Assembly (NCBI RefSeq): GCF_000716785.1
Contig: NZ_JNYY01000004.1
Span: 372,001-436,000 of the forward strand
From: Amycolatopsis vancoresmycina
GTDB taxonomy: Bacteria > Actinomycetota > Actinomycetes > Mycobacteriales > Pseudonocardiaceae
Reading direction: 5' to 3'
DNA: 64,000 nt
Both the position numbers and the translations under genes were made by a program. The first letter of the stretch is position 1. Each line of letters opens with the position of its first letter. The notes beneath the pieces are model-generated. The model ran no database searches. It worked only from the letters and a program-made list of their open reading frames with translations, and was not told the DNA's origin. Below, piece by piece: positions 19,807 through 26,515 of the stretch.

Positions 19807-20121
19807 TCAGGGAACGGCGGGGACGGGCGCGTCGACGTACACGACGCCGCCGTCCACGACCACGCGGTACGTCCGCAGCGGCTGCTTCGCCGGCAGGCAG
19901 GTGGGCACGCCGGTGCGCAGGTCGAACTGCGAGGCGTGCAGCGGGCATTCGACGAAGCAGCCTTCGAGCCAGCCGTCGGCGAGCGAGGCGTCCTGGTGCG
20001 TGCAGGTGTCGTCGACGGCGAAGAAGCCGGCTTCGGTGTGGAACACCGCGATCGGGGCGGGGCCGTCGAGGCGGAGAGCCTCTCCTGCGGGCAGGTCGGC
20101 GACGGCGCAGGCTCGGATCAT
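19807..20121 (-). CDS. Rieske [2Fe-2S] ferredoxin (oxygenase electron-transfer subunit)
   Basis: A 104-residue stand-alone Rieske protein. The cluster ligands are CTH...(16 residues)...CPLH, inside the conserved FFAVDDTCTHQDASLADGW and ECPLHASQFDLRTG surroundings. Proteins of this size shuttle electrons to Rieske-type non-haem oxygenases. No oxygenase alpha subunit or reductase is encoded nearby, so the partner must be elsewhere or lost. ATG at 20121 has GGAGG five bases upstream. It is divergent from the IclR gene across a 165-bp region containing a TTGCGCA inverted repeat, so it is probably an IclR target. Confidence 0.9.
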   Translation of the reverse strand: MIRACAVADLPAGEALRLDGPAPIAVFHTEAGFFAVDDTCTHQDASLADGWLEGCFVECPLHASQFDLRTGVPTCLPAKQPLRTYRVVVDGGVVYVDAPVPAVP

Positions 20122-20169
20122 CGGGGCCTCCGGAGAACGACTGACAGGATGCCGGGACGGTACGTAAAA

Positions 20170-20205
20170 GTTGCGCATTGCGAGACGCTGTGCTCCTTGC
20201 GCAAC
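20170..20205. promoter_or_regulatory. Inverted-repeat operator between Rieske gene and iclR-type gene
   Basis: GTTGCGCA at 20170-20177 and its exact complement TGCGCAAC at 20198-20205, with 20 bases between. A further GTTGCGC lies at 20279-20285, directly before the regulator ATG. The related GTTGC-N7-GCAAC occurs before the downstream oxidase operon. Shared half-sites at three promoters around an IclR gene suggest its binding sites. Confidence 0.55.
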
Positions 20206-20286
20206 AATCCAGGTCAGGGGGCCTCGCCGTCAAGAGATTCGCCCACTCAGCCGATAGGAACCCACCGAAACGGATACTGTTGCGCC

Positions 20287-21072
20287 ATGCGGAACCAGGA
20301 CTCGGGCAACGCAACTCAGAGCCAGGTGCAGTCGGTCGACCGGGCCATCAGCGTGCTGGAGCTGCTCGCGCGCAACGGCGAAACCGGCATCACCGAGATC
20401 GCGGGCGAGCTCGGCGTCCACAAGTCGACGGCGTCGCGGCTGCTGAGCGTCCTGGAGACGAGAGGCCTGGTCGAGCAGCTCGGCGAACGCGGGAAGTACG
20501 CCATCGGGTTCGGCGTCGTCCGGCTGGCCGGCGCCGCGACCGGCCGCATGGACCTGGCGAAACTGGGCCGGGCCAGCTGCCTGGCGCTGGCCGAGGAACT
20601 GGGCGAGACGGTGAACATCGCCATCGCCGACGACGGCGTGGCCATCAACATCAGCCAGGCCCGCGGCTCGGCCGCGATCACCACCCAGAACTGGACGGGC
20701 CAGCGCACGCCGCTGCACGCGACCTCCAGCGGCAAGGTCCTGCTGGCCCACATGGGCGAGACCGAGCGCAAGCGCGTGCTTAAGCGCAAGCTGGAGCAGT
20801 ACACCCCGCGCACGACGGTCGAGCCGGACGAGCTGCTGACCGAGCTGGACCGGGTCCTCGAAGACGGCTACGCGGCCTGCTACGAGGAACTCGAGCTGGG
20901 CATGCACGCCGTCGCGGTGCCGATCCACGGGCCGGGCGGGGAGGTCGTCGCGGCGATGAGCGCGTCCGGCCCGTCGTACCGGCTTTCGAAGCAGCGCGTG
21001 AAGCAGATCGTGAAGCCGATGACCGAGGCGGCGGACGAGCTTTCCGCGCAGCTGGGGTACTTCCGGGACTAG
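20287..21072 (+). CDS. IclR-family transcriptional regulator
   Basis: A 261-residue regulator. The N-terminal winged helix (SVDRAISVLELLARNGETG, then TEIAGELGVHKSTASRLLSVLE) is followed by the IclR effector domain with TPLHATSSGKVLLAHM and a C-terminal AVPIHGPGGEVVAAMSASGP. Such proteins usually repress catabolic operons and release DNA on binding a small acid. The ATG has no Shine-Dalgarno sequence. A GATACT minus-10-like box at 20273-20278 ends eight bases before it, suggesting a leaderless mRNA that overlaps a TTGCGC half-site and hence autoregulation. Neighbours suggest control of an N-methyl amine or amino-acid oxidation module. Confidence 0.93.
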   Translation: MRNQDSGNATQSQVQSVDRAISVLELLARNGETGITEIAGELGVHKSTASRLLSVLETRGLVEQLGERGKYAIGFGVVRLAGAATGRMDLAKLGRASCLALAEELGETVNIAIADDGVAINISQARGSAAITTQNWTGQRTPLHATSSGKVLLAHMGETERKRVLKRKLEQYTPRTTVEPDELLTELDRVLEDGYAACYEELELGMHAVAVPIHGPGGEVVAAMSASGPSYRLSKQRVKQIVKPMTEAADELSAQLGYFRD

Positions 21073-21119
21073 CGGGCACCGTTCGGGCGCTTGACACCGC
21101 GTCGCGCATCACGCACGTT

Positions 21120-21136
21120 GTTGCTGAAGGCGCAAC
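21120..21136 (+). promoter_or_regulatory. Putative IclR operator upstream of the mini-ORF/oxidase operon
   Basis: GTTGC, 7 bases, GCAAC, sharing half-sites with the operator at 20170-20205. It is 20 bp upstream of the mini-ORF start and just downstream of a TTGACA minus-35-like element at 21091-21096. Confidence 0.45.
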
Positions 21137-21156
21137 TTCGACGCCCGGAGGAAGTC

Positions 21157-21255
21157 ATGGCAGCACCAGCACTGCCAGTACTGTCCACAACAGACACAAC
21201 CCCGGCCGCCGTGCCACAACTGTCCACTGTGGATGGATACGGGAGGGCGGCGTGA
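21157..21255 (+). CDS. 32-residue small ORF translationally coupled to the oxidase
   Basis: The ORF starts ATG behind a strong GGAGGAAGTC and stops in a GTGA overlap with the oxidase start at 21252. The peptide begins MAAPALPVLSTTDTTPAAV and ends VDGYGRAA. It is uncharged in its first half, rich in Ala, Pro and Thr, and has no membrane segment. Fourteen of 31 sense codons end in A or T (GCA, CCA, GTA, ACA), far from the GC-ending bias of neighbours. It could therefore be a leader that keeps the oxidase ribosome site open, or a short peptide of foreign origin. I recognise no family. A tightly placed ribosome site and stop argue that it is translated. Confidence 0.5.
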   Translation: MAAPALPVLSTTDTTPAAVPQLSTVDGYGRAA

Positions 21256-22382
21256 CGCACTACGACGTGATCGTCGTCGGGCTCGGCGGAATGGGCAGCG
21301 CCGCGGCGTACCGGCTGGCGCAGCGTGGGCAGCGGGTGCTCGGCATCGACCAGTTCGCGCCGGTGCACAACCGCGGGTCGAGCCACGGCGGTTCGCGGAT
21401 CACCCGCCAGGCGTACCTGGAAGGCCCCGAGTACGTGCCGCTGCTGCTGCGGGCGCACGAACTGTGGGAGGGCCTCGAGCGCGACAGCGGACGACGGCTG
21501 TTCACCCGCTGCGGCGGGCTCATGGTCGGCACGGCGGACTCGCGCACGATCACCGGCAGCGCGGCGTCGGCCCGCGCCTTCGGCATCCCGCACGAACTCC
21601 TCGACGCGGCCGGGATCCGCCGCCGGTTCCCGACCATGACGCCTTCGCCGGACGAAGTCGCGCTGTACGAGCCGGGCGCCGGGCTCGTGTCCCCCGAGGG
21701 CACCGTGGCCGCACACCTGCAGCTCGCCGCGCGGTGCGGCGCCGAACTGCACCACGAAGAGAAGGTGTTCACCTGGAGCACGATGGCCGGCGGGGTGCGC
21801 GTCGGGACGTCGCACAGCTACTACACGGCCGACCGCCTGGTGCTGTGCCCCGGCGCGTGGGCCGCCGAGCTGCTGCTCGGGTTCGGCGTCGCCTTCACGG
21901 TCCGGCGGCAGGTGCAGTACTGGTTCGCGCCGTCGGGCGGGATCGCGCCGTTCCGGGACCACCCCGTCTACATCTGGGAAGCCGACGGCTACACGTTCTA
22001 CGGCTTCCCGGCGCACAACGCGCCCGCGGACGGCGTGAAGGTCGCGTTCCACGGCGGCGGCCGGACGTGCACCCCCGACGGCATCGACCGGACCGTGTCG
22101 GGCGACGAGGTCCACGAGATCGAGGCCGTGCTGAAACGGCACCTGCCGACGCTGCCCGGCGCGTTCCTCCGGGCCGCGACCTGCATGTACACCGACACGG
22201 CCGACGAAAGCTTCGTGCTCGCCCCGCACCCGGCCGAAGAGCGCGTGGTGCTCGCGTGCGGGTTCTCCGGCCACGGCTTCAAGTTCGCCCCCGTGATCGG
22301 CGAAATCCTCGCCGATCTGGTGGTCGACGGGGCGACGGCGCACCCGATCGCGCAGTTCGACCCCGCCCGGCTACTGGCCTAG
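21252..22382 (+). CDS. FAD-dependent N-methyl amino-acid oxidase (sarcosine/N-methyltryptophan oxidase family)
   Basis: A 376-residue flavoenzyme of the monomeric sarcosine oxidase/MTOX group. These oxidise N-methyl amino acids to the amine, formaldehyde and hydrogen peroxide. The N-terminal dinucleotide fold DVIVVGLGGMGSAAA is followed by RGSSHGGSRITRQAY, typical of the family. TCMYTDTADESFVL carries the Cys that covalently holds FAD in sarcosine oxidases, and GFSGHGFKFAPVIGE forms the C-terminal FAD contact. The GTG start overlaps the preceding mini-ORF stop by 4 bp. The substrate cannot be told from sequence alone. It converges on tmk and overlaps it by 12 bp at the 3' ends. Confidence 0.9.
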   Translation: MTHYDVIVVGLGGMGSAAAYRLAQRGQRVLGIDQFAPVHNRGSSHGGSRITRQAYLEGPEYVPLLLRAHELWEGLERDSGRRLFTRCGGLMVGTADSRTITGSAASARAFGIPHELLDAAGIRRRFPTMTPSPDEVALYEPGAGLVSPEGTVAAHLQLAARCGAELHHEEKVFTWSTMAGGVRVGTSHSYYTADRLVLCPGAWAAELLLGFGVAFTVRRQVQYWFAPSGGIAPFRDHPVYIWEADGYTFYGFPAHNAPADGVKVAFHGGGRTCTPDGIDRTVSGDEVHEIEAVLKRHLPTLPGAFLRAATCMYTDTADESFVLAPHPAEERVVLACGFSGHGFKFAPVIGEILADLVVDGATAHPIAQFDPARLLA

Positions 22383-23015
22383 CAGCGACGTCGCCAGCGC
22401 CTCGAGGTCGACGCCCGCGACGCCGTCCAGCACGTGCCACGGCGCCAGCCAGCCGGCCGCGGCGAGCCCGTCGTAGACGGCCGCGCACCGCCGCTGCAGC
22501 CCGTCGTCGGTCTCGAAGGCGTCGCGCTCGCGGCCGGTTTCGGTCGCCGCACGGCGTTCGGCGCGCTCGGCCGCGACCGCCGGGGCGACGCGCAGGAGCA
22601 GGTGTGCGTCCGGACGGGGCAGGCCGAAGCGGTCGACTTCCAGGTCCCACACCCACTTCACGACTTCGCCGGTGGCGTCCTGCCGCAGCCGCGCGGCCGC
22701 GTACGCGGCGTTGGAGGCGACGTACCGGTCGAGCAGGACGACGTCGTGCGCGTCCCGCAGTGCGCGGATCTCGTCCGCGGCGCCGCTGCGGTCCAGCGCG
22801 TAGAGCAGGGCCATGCCGTACACGGAGTCGGCGAGGTCGCCGTGCCCGCGGTGCAGCGCCTCGCGGACGAGGTCGGCGTGCACGCTCTTGCCGTAGCGCG
22901 GGAACGCGAGCGACGCGACACTCGCGCCCTTCGCGCCGAGCGCCGCCGTCAGCCCGTCGGCCAGCGTGCGCTTGCCCGCGCCGTCGAGCCCTTCGATGAC
23001 CACCAGTCGACCCAC
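22371..23015 (-). CDS. tmk: Thymidylate kinase
   Basis: A 214-residue dTMP kinase that makes dTDP for DNA synthesis. P-loop EGLDGAGKRT is near residues 8-17, with the Lys-Arg form also found in mycobacteria. The DRY/R motif is LLDRYVASNAAY, and an acidic/LID region follows (ETGRERDAFETDDG). The GTG start is used; no stronger alternative exists. Its position after mtrA and before ahcY matches M. tuberculosis Rv3247c, but here it is separated from mtrA by the inserted Rieske-IclR-oxidase module. Its last 12 bp overlap the convergent oxidase gene. Confidence 0.95.
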   Translation of the reverse strand: MGRLVVIEGLDGAGKRTLADGLTAALGAKGASVASLAFPRYGKSVHADLVREALHRGHGDLADSVYGMALLYALDRSGAADEIRALRDAHDVVLLDRYVASNAAYAAARLRQDATGEVVKWVWDLEVDRFGLPRPDAHLLLRVAPAVAAERAERRAATETGRERDAFETDDGLQRRCAAVYDGLAAAGWLAPWHVLDGVAGVDLEALATSLLGQ

Positions 23016-23038
23016 GGGGGAAACCCTAGCGGTGGTGG

Positions 23039-23082
23039 ACCGGCGGGCTCGGTGGAAGGGGATCGACGCCGAGCCCGCCGGT
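23039..23082 (-). terminator. Hairpin after the peptidase-partner gene
   Basis: Perfect 14-bp arms (ACCGGCGGGCTCGG at 23039-23052, complement at 23069-23082), 4 bp beyond the stop at 23087. No T-tract is evident on the minus strand. Confidence 0.6.
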
Positions 23083-23086
23083 TCGT

Positions 23087-23836
23087 CTAGGCGGGGTTCC
23101 GCCGCAGGTGGAGCACGTAACCGGCGCCGCTGACCGCGAGCACGCCGACGAGGATCAGCAGCGGCACCCAGCCGGTGTCGTGGCCGGCGGGCGCCGGGCC
23201 GCCGTCGCCGCGGGGCATCACCTGGGAGGTGGCGTCGAAGCCGCCGGCCTCGCCGTTGCGGGCGTAGGCCGAGCCGGGGAGCTTGTCGGCGTAGCGGGCT
23301 GCGACGGTCCGCTGGTAGTCGGCGACCGCTTTGCCGTCGGCCAGCGACGTGACACGGCGGCCGTCGACCGCGTACCAGGCGTCGATCTGCGGTTCGTGCA
23401 GCAGCTGGGCGCCCGCGGGCAGCTTGCGGGCGTACCCGCCTTCGACGTCACCCGAGGCGATGTTGCCGATCTGCCAGGCGCCGTCGGAGCCGCGGACCGA
23501 CCAGAGCGTCGCGGTCCGGCCGTCGGAGGCACGCACGGGGATCGCGAAGTAGGCGAAGTCGCCCGGGGCCGCGTCGGGCTTGCCCGCGACGAAGTCCGGC
23601 GAAAGCTCGTATACGGGGAAGGTGTCCGGCGTGACCTCGACCGTCACCGGCCCCTTCGCGTCCGGCGCCGCGGCGAAGAACCGCACGAGCGTGTCCTGGA
23701 GACCCGCGGCCGCGGTGTGCGCGGCCACAGCGTCGGCGCTGCTGATGCCGGCGGCCTGGGCCGCGCCTGACACCGGAGCCGTCATCAGCAGCGCCGCGCC
23801 GGTCAGCACGGCGAGCACGAGCGCCCGCCTGCTCAT
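23087..23836 (-). CDS. Exported, membrane-anchored protein cotranscribed with a cysteine peptidase
   Basis: A 249-residue protein with a signal peptide (LVLAVLTGAALLMTAPVSGAAQA) and an extracellular domain of about 190 residues. The domain has PDTFPVYELSPDFV, FAYFAIPVRASDGRTATLW and LLHEPQIDAWYAVDGRRV. It ends in one transmembrane helix (WVPLLILVGVLAVSGAGYVL) and a short LRRNPA tail. No known domain was recognised; the alternating strands suggest a cystatin- or NTF2-like beta fold, but this is speculation. Its ATG overlaps the peptidase stop (ATGA), so the two are made together. It may be a surface tether, inhibitor or substrate of the peptidase. Confidence 0.8.
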   Translation of the reverse strand: MSRRALVLAVLTGAALLMTAPVSGAAQAAGISSADAVAAHTAAAGLQDTLVRFFAAAPDAKGPVTVEVTPDTFPVYELSPDFVAGKPDAAPGDFAYFAIPVRASDGRTATLWSVRGSDGAWQIGNIASGDVEGGYARKLPAGAQLLHEPQIDAWYAVDGRRVTSLADGKAVADYQRTVAARYADKLPGSAYARNGEAGGFDATSQVMPRGDGGPAPAGHDTGWVPLLILVGVLAVSGAGYVLHLRRNPA

Positions 23837-24408
23837 CGGGCGATCCCGGTGAGCGTGTGCGTCCAGGTGAACGACGAATTGTGCGCGTAGTAGCCGTAGG
23901 TCGACCAGTTGTAGCGCTTGGCCGGGCCGGGGTCGCCCCAGAACACCCAGTCGCCGCGGGTGTCGTAGCCGTAGAGGACGTGGGCGTGGCCGCCGCCCGA
24001 GCGGTAGCCGACGCGGGTTTCGACCGGCCGGTTCGCCGCGGTCTGCGTCCGGACGTCGGCGTAGGGGATCCGCCGGTCGAGGTAGCGGCCCGGCGAGCTG
24101 AACCCGAGCTTCGCGAACGCGCGCTGCGGGTCGGCGAGGGTGCCCGGGAGGTTCGCGCAGTCCGCGCCGGTTTCGCTGTGAGCGAGCTGACAGAACTGCG
24201 TCTGGCTGACGGCGAGGCCGTGGTAGGCGGCGATGGTGGCGCCCGAACTCGCCCAGCACCACTGGTTCTTCTGCTGGAGCTGCAGCACGATCTGGTTCCG
24301 GTAGGTCGACGGCACTCCGGGCGCGGCTCCGGCGGTGACCGGTGCGACCAGGCACAACAGCAGGCTCAAAGCCAGTACGGCGTGAACCTGGCTCGACTTC
24401 ACCAGCAC
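23833..24408 (-). CDS. Secreted papain-like cysteine peptidase (C39/C70-like)
   Basis: A 191-residue exported protein. The signal peptide AVLALSLLLCLVAPVTAGAAP is cleaved near residue 30. The catalytic pattern is NQWCWASSGATIAAYHG (oxyanion Gln and nucleophilic Cys), GGGHAHVLYGYD (His) and WVFWGDP (Asp). Two further Cys flank the FCQLAHSETGADC segment and could form a disulfide. This resembles AvrRpt2/C70 and the papain-like C39_2 group of secreted actinobacterial peptidases. The GTG start has AGGAGG six bases upstream. Downstream, and overlapping by 4 bp, is a membrane-anchored partner. The divergent regulator-like gene may control both. The target is unknown. Confidence 0.85.
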   Translation of the reverse strand: MLVKSSQVHAVLALSLLLCLVAPVTAGAAPGVPSTYRNQIVLQLQQKNQWCWASSGATIAAYHGLAVSQTQFCQLAHSETGADCANLPGTLADPQRAFAKLGFSSPGRYLDRRIPYADVRTQTAANRPVETRVGYRSGGGHAHVLYGYDTRGDWVFWGDPGPAKRYNWSTYGYYAHNSSFTWTHTLTGIAR

Positions 24409-24495
24409 GGACGGCCTCCTGCTCGAACGTGGGCGAACCAGCGGTGGTCACAACGGTGAACAACGCCGTCACAAGGAGCAAGAACGCCATCCGGC

Positions 24496-24619
24496 GGAAC
24501 GGACCGTTCCGGGGCACAGCCGGAACGCGGAACAGTCACCTCAAGGAGGCCAACCACCCTGAACGGGGGTCGGCACGCCCACCCTACGCTGCTAACGTGA
24601 ACGTTCCGCGGTGTTCACG
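24496..24619. promoter_or_regulatory. Palindromes in the divergent peptidase/regulator promoter region
   Basis: Two inverted repeats occur between the divergent genes: GGAACGG-A-CCGTTCC at 24496-24510, and CGTGAAC-N10-GTTCACG at 24596-24619. The second overlaps TAACGT (24593-24598), a likely minus-10 box for the regulator-like gene. They are candidate binding sites for its product. Confidence 0.4.
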
Positions 24620-24655
24620 CCCAGCGCACACACTGGTCGGGTGAAGGGACGAGCG

Positions 24656-25654
24656 GTGGCACAAGACGGGAACCTCCCACTGATCATCGATGGCGCCCGC
24701 ACGACCCGGGCATCGGTCGCCGAACTGCCCAAAGAGCTGACCGAGGCACTCCGCACGGGTGAGTTCCACCACGCGTTGCGGCTCGCGATCGCCTACCGCG
24801 GGCTGTCACTGGCGCGGCTGCGGGCGCACCTCGCGCTGCGTGGCGTCCAAATCGGACAGTCGACGCTGAGTTACTGGCAACGCGGCCTCCGCCAGCCCGA
24901 GGTGCCGAAGGCGCTGCCGGCGGTCCGGGCCCTGGAATCGGTCCTCCAGCTGCCGGCCGATGCCCTCGTGGTGCTGATCGGCCCGCGCCTGGTCCGCCGC
25001 GGCCACCAGCCGGCGGCGTCGTTCCACGACCTGCGTTCCGGCGACATGGGCTCGATCGTCGAGGACCTGCTGGCCGAGCTGGGCGCGTACCCGTCGTCGA
25101 ACCACTACAACGCGGACCTCGAACTGCTGTCGGTCCACGACACGATCACGTTCGACGCCGAACACCGCCAGGTCAGCCTGCGCACGCGGCTGGTGACGCG
25201 GGCGCGCCGGCACGGCCCGGACCGGTACCTGACGGTGTACAACGGCGACCCGGGCTGCCGCATCGACGACGTCGAGCTGATCACGGACGAGGGCTGCCGC
25301 GTGGGCCGGATGCGCCGCAACCCGGACGCGGACACGATGGCGACGGAGCTGCTGTTCGACCGCAAGCTCGCCGAGGGCGACATCCACGTGTTCTGCTTCG
25401 AGGTCCGCGACGACTCGGGGTCGGCGTCGCCGGGGTACTACCGGATGCTGCGCGACCGCTGCGCGAGTTACCTGGTCCAGCTGCGTTTCGACCGCAACGC
25501 GCTGCCGGCCCGGTGCACCCGTCAGGTGCGGGCACGAGACGACGCGCTGCCGGTGGTGGCGGAGGAACTGGCGTGCGACATGGGCGGGGTGAGCAGCGCG
25601 TTCTTCAGCGACGCCGGGCCCGGGCTGGCCGGGGTCGCCGTGGAGTGGAACTGA
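24656..25654 (+). CDS. Helix-turn-helix regulator-like protein of unknown family
   Basis: About 332 residues from a GTG with AAGGGA six bases upstream. The N-terminal 110 residues resemble an Xre-type helix-turn-helix: SLARLRAHLALRG, then QIGQSTLSYWQRGLRQPEVP, with VRALESVLQLPADALVVLIG as the closing helix. The C-terminal 200 residues are a soluble beta-rich domain (NADLELLSVHDTITFDAEHRQVSLR..., DRYLTVYNGDPGCRIDDVEL), probably a sensory module; I cannot name it. Longer GTG starts (24641, 24611) are possible. It is divergent from the secreted peptidase operon with palindromes between, which suggests local control. Confidence 0.75.
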   Translation: MAQDGNLPLIIDGARTTRASVAELPKELTEALRTGEFHHALRLAIAYRGLSLARLRAHLALRGVQIGQSTLSYWQRGLRQPEVPKALPAVRALESVLQLPADALVVLIGPRLVRRGHQPAASFHDLRSGDMGSIVEDLLAELGAYPSSNHYNADLELLSVHDTITFDAEHRQVSLRTRLVTRARRHGPDRYLTVYNGDPGCRIDDVELITDEGCRVGRMRRNPDADTMATELLFDRKLAEGDIHVFCFEVRDDSGSASPGYYRMLRDRCASYLVQLRFDRNALPARCTRQVRARDDALPVVAEELACDMGGVSSAFFSDAGPGLAGVAVEWN

Positions 25655-25682
25655 CGCCCGCGGTGTTCGGCGCCGGACTCGG

Positions 25683-26129
25683 TCAGAGCACCTCGAATCC
25701 GTTGGCCTTGGCCGCGTCGGCCTGCCGTTCGTCACGCGTGACGAAGGTGACCGGGTCGCCTGCGGTCAGCTCCGCCGTGGAGTGCATCGCGACCGCGATG
25801 TGGATCGCGTCGAGTGTGCGCACCGGGTAGTTCTCGGCGACCAGCCGGCTCGCGGCGGGAATCACCCGTTCCGGATCGAACGGGATGAGCAGCAGGTCAC
25901 CGTCCGGGGAGGCGAAGTGATCGAAGTGCGCCAGCAGCGCCGCGGGATCGGGGATGCGGCCGGTCCGCTTGGCGGCCGTCATCGCGCCGACGAACTCGAT
26001 GCGGGTGAAGTCGCTGCTCATGATCGGGTCACCGCCTTCGAGGAGCAGCTCGCGGAACTTGTCGTGTTCCGGCTCGTCCCGCAGGTAAGCCGTGACCAAC
26101 GCGCTGGTGTCGACATACAGCACGGTCAC
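25683..26129 (-). CDS. vapC: VapC-type PIN-domain toxin
   Basis: A 148-residue PIN-domain ribonuclease. Acidic metal-binding residues are in LYVDTSALV (first Asp), RIEFVGAM (Glu), RTLDAIHIA (Asp) and VTRDERQ (Asp). VapC toxins cleave tRNA or rRNA when freed from the antitoxin. The GTG start at 26129 overlaps the antitoxin stop by 4 bp (GTGA), the usual order of antitoxin first. Longer frames reaching 26450 run over the antitoxin gene and are rejected. The residues needed for activity are all present, so the module looks functional. Confidence 0.9.
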   Translation of the reverse strand: MTVLYVDTSALVTAYLRDEPEHDKFRELLLEGGDPIMSSDFTRIEFVGAMTAAKRTGRIPDPAALLAHFDHFASPDGDLLLIPFDPERVIPAASRLVAENYPVRTLDAIHIAVAMHSTAELTAGDPVTFVTRDERQADAAKANGFEVL

Positions 26130-26413
26130 CACTCCCCTCGGGTCCAGTCGAGTGCTTCGCTGACAGCAGTGCCCCACCCTCGGGACAATTCTTCGATTTC
26201 GTCGAGCGTCGGCACCTGAGCCGGGGGCTCCACGTGCACGATCTTGCCTTCGGCGATCAAGCGCCGCTTCCAGTCCGCCCGGGTTTCGGTCTTCGCCACT
26301 ACGCCCCTCAACGCTTCCGTGACCAGGTCGTTCATGCTGCGCCCCTCGGCTTCGGCTCGGGCCTTCAGCCGGGCGTGCAGCTCGTCGTCGATCCTCGTGA
26401 TCAACTGCTTCAC
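26126..26413 (-). CDS. vapB: VapB-type ribbon-helix-helix antitoxin
   Basis: A 95-residue antitoxin. The N-terminal ribbon-helix-helix is KQLITRIDDELHARLKARA and GRSMNDLVTEALRGVV, which binds DNA as a dimer. The C-terminal tail (LDEIEELSRGWGTAVSEALDW) should wrap the toxin. GTG at 26413 is chosen: a TATCAT minus-10-like box on the minus strand (26420-26425) ends six bases before it, giving a leaderless mRNA, and no Shine-Dalgarno sequence is present. The in-frame ATG at 26434 would lie inside the operator. Autoregulation by VapBC at the inverted repeat upstream is likely. Confidence 0.88.
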   Translation of the reverse strand: MKQLITRIDDELHARLKARAEAEGRSMNDLVTEALRGVVAKTETRADWKRRLIAEGKIVHVEPPAQVPTLDEIEELSRGWGTAVSEALDWTRGEW

Positions 26414-26420
26414 GACACCA

Positions 26421-26449
26421 TGATAACACATCACCCATTCGTGCTATCA
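26421..26449. promoter_or_regulatory. vapBC operator overlapping the promoter
   Basis: An inverted repeat TGATAACAC (26421-26429) and GTGCTATCA (26441-26449), with 8 of 9 bases matching and 11 bases between. It overlaps the TATCAT minus-10 box of vapB. This is the expected arrangement for ribbon-helix-helix autorepression. Confidence 0.65.
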
Positions 26450-26470
26450 CTGTTCACGGCGCAGGACAAA

Positions 26471-26500
26471 GGGCCGCCCCGAACACTTTCGGGGCGGCCC
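26471..26500 (-). terminator. Terminator of ahcY
   Basis: Perfect 13-bp arms GGGCCGCCCCGAA (26471-26483) and complement (26488-26500) with a CACT loop. TTTGTCC follows on the minus strand, 15 bp after the ahcY stop, so the upstream vapBC promoter is insulated. Confidence 0.8.
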
Positions 26501-26515
26501 TGACCAGCGAAAACC

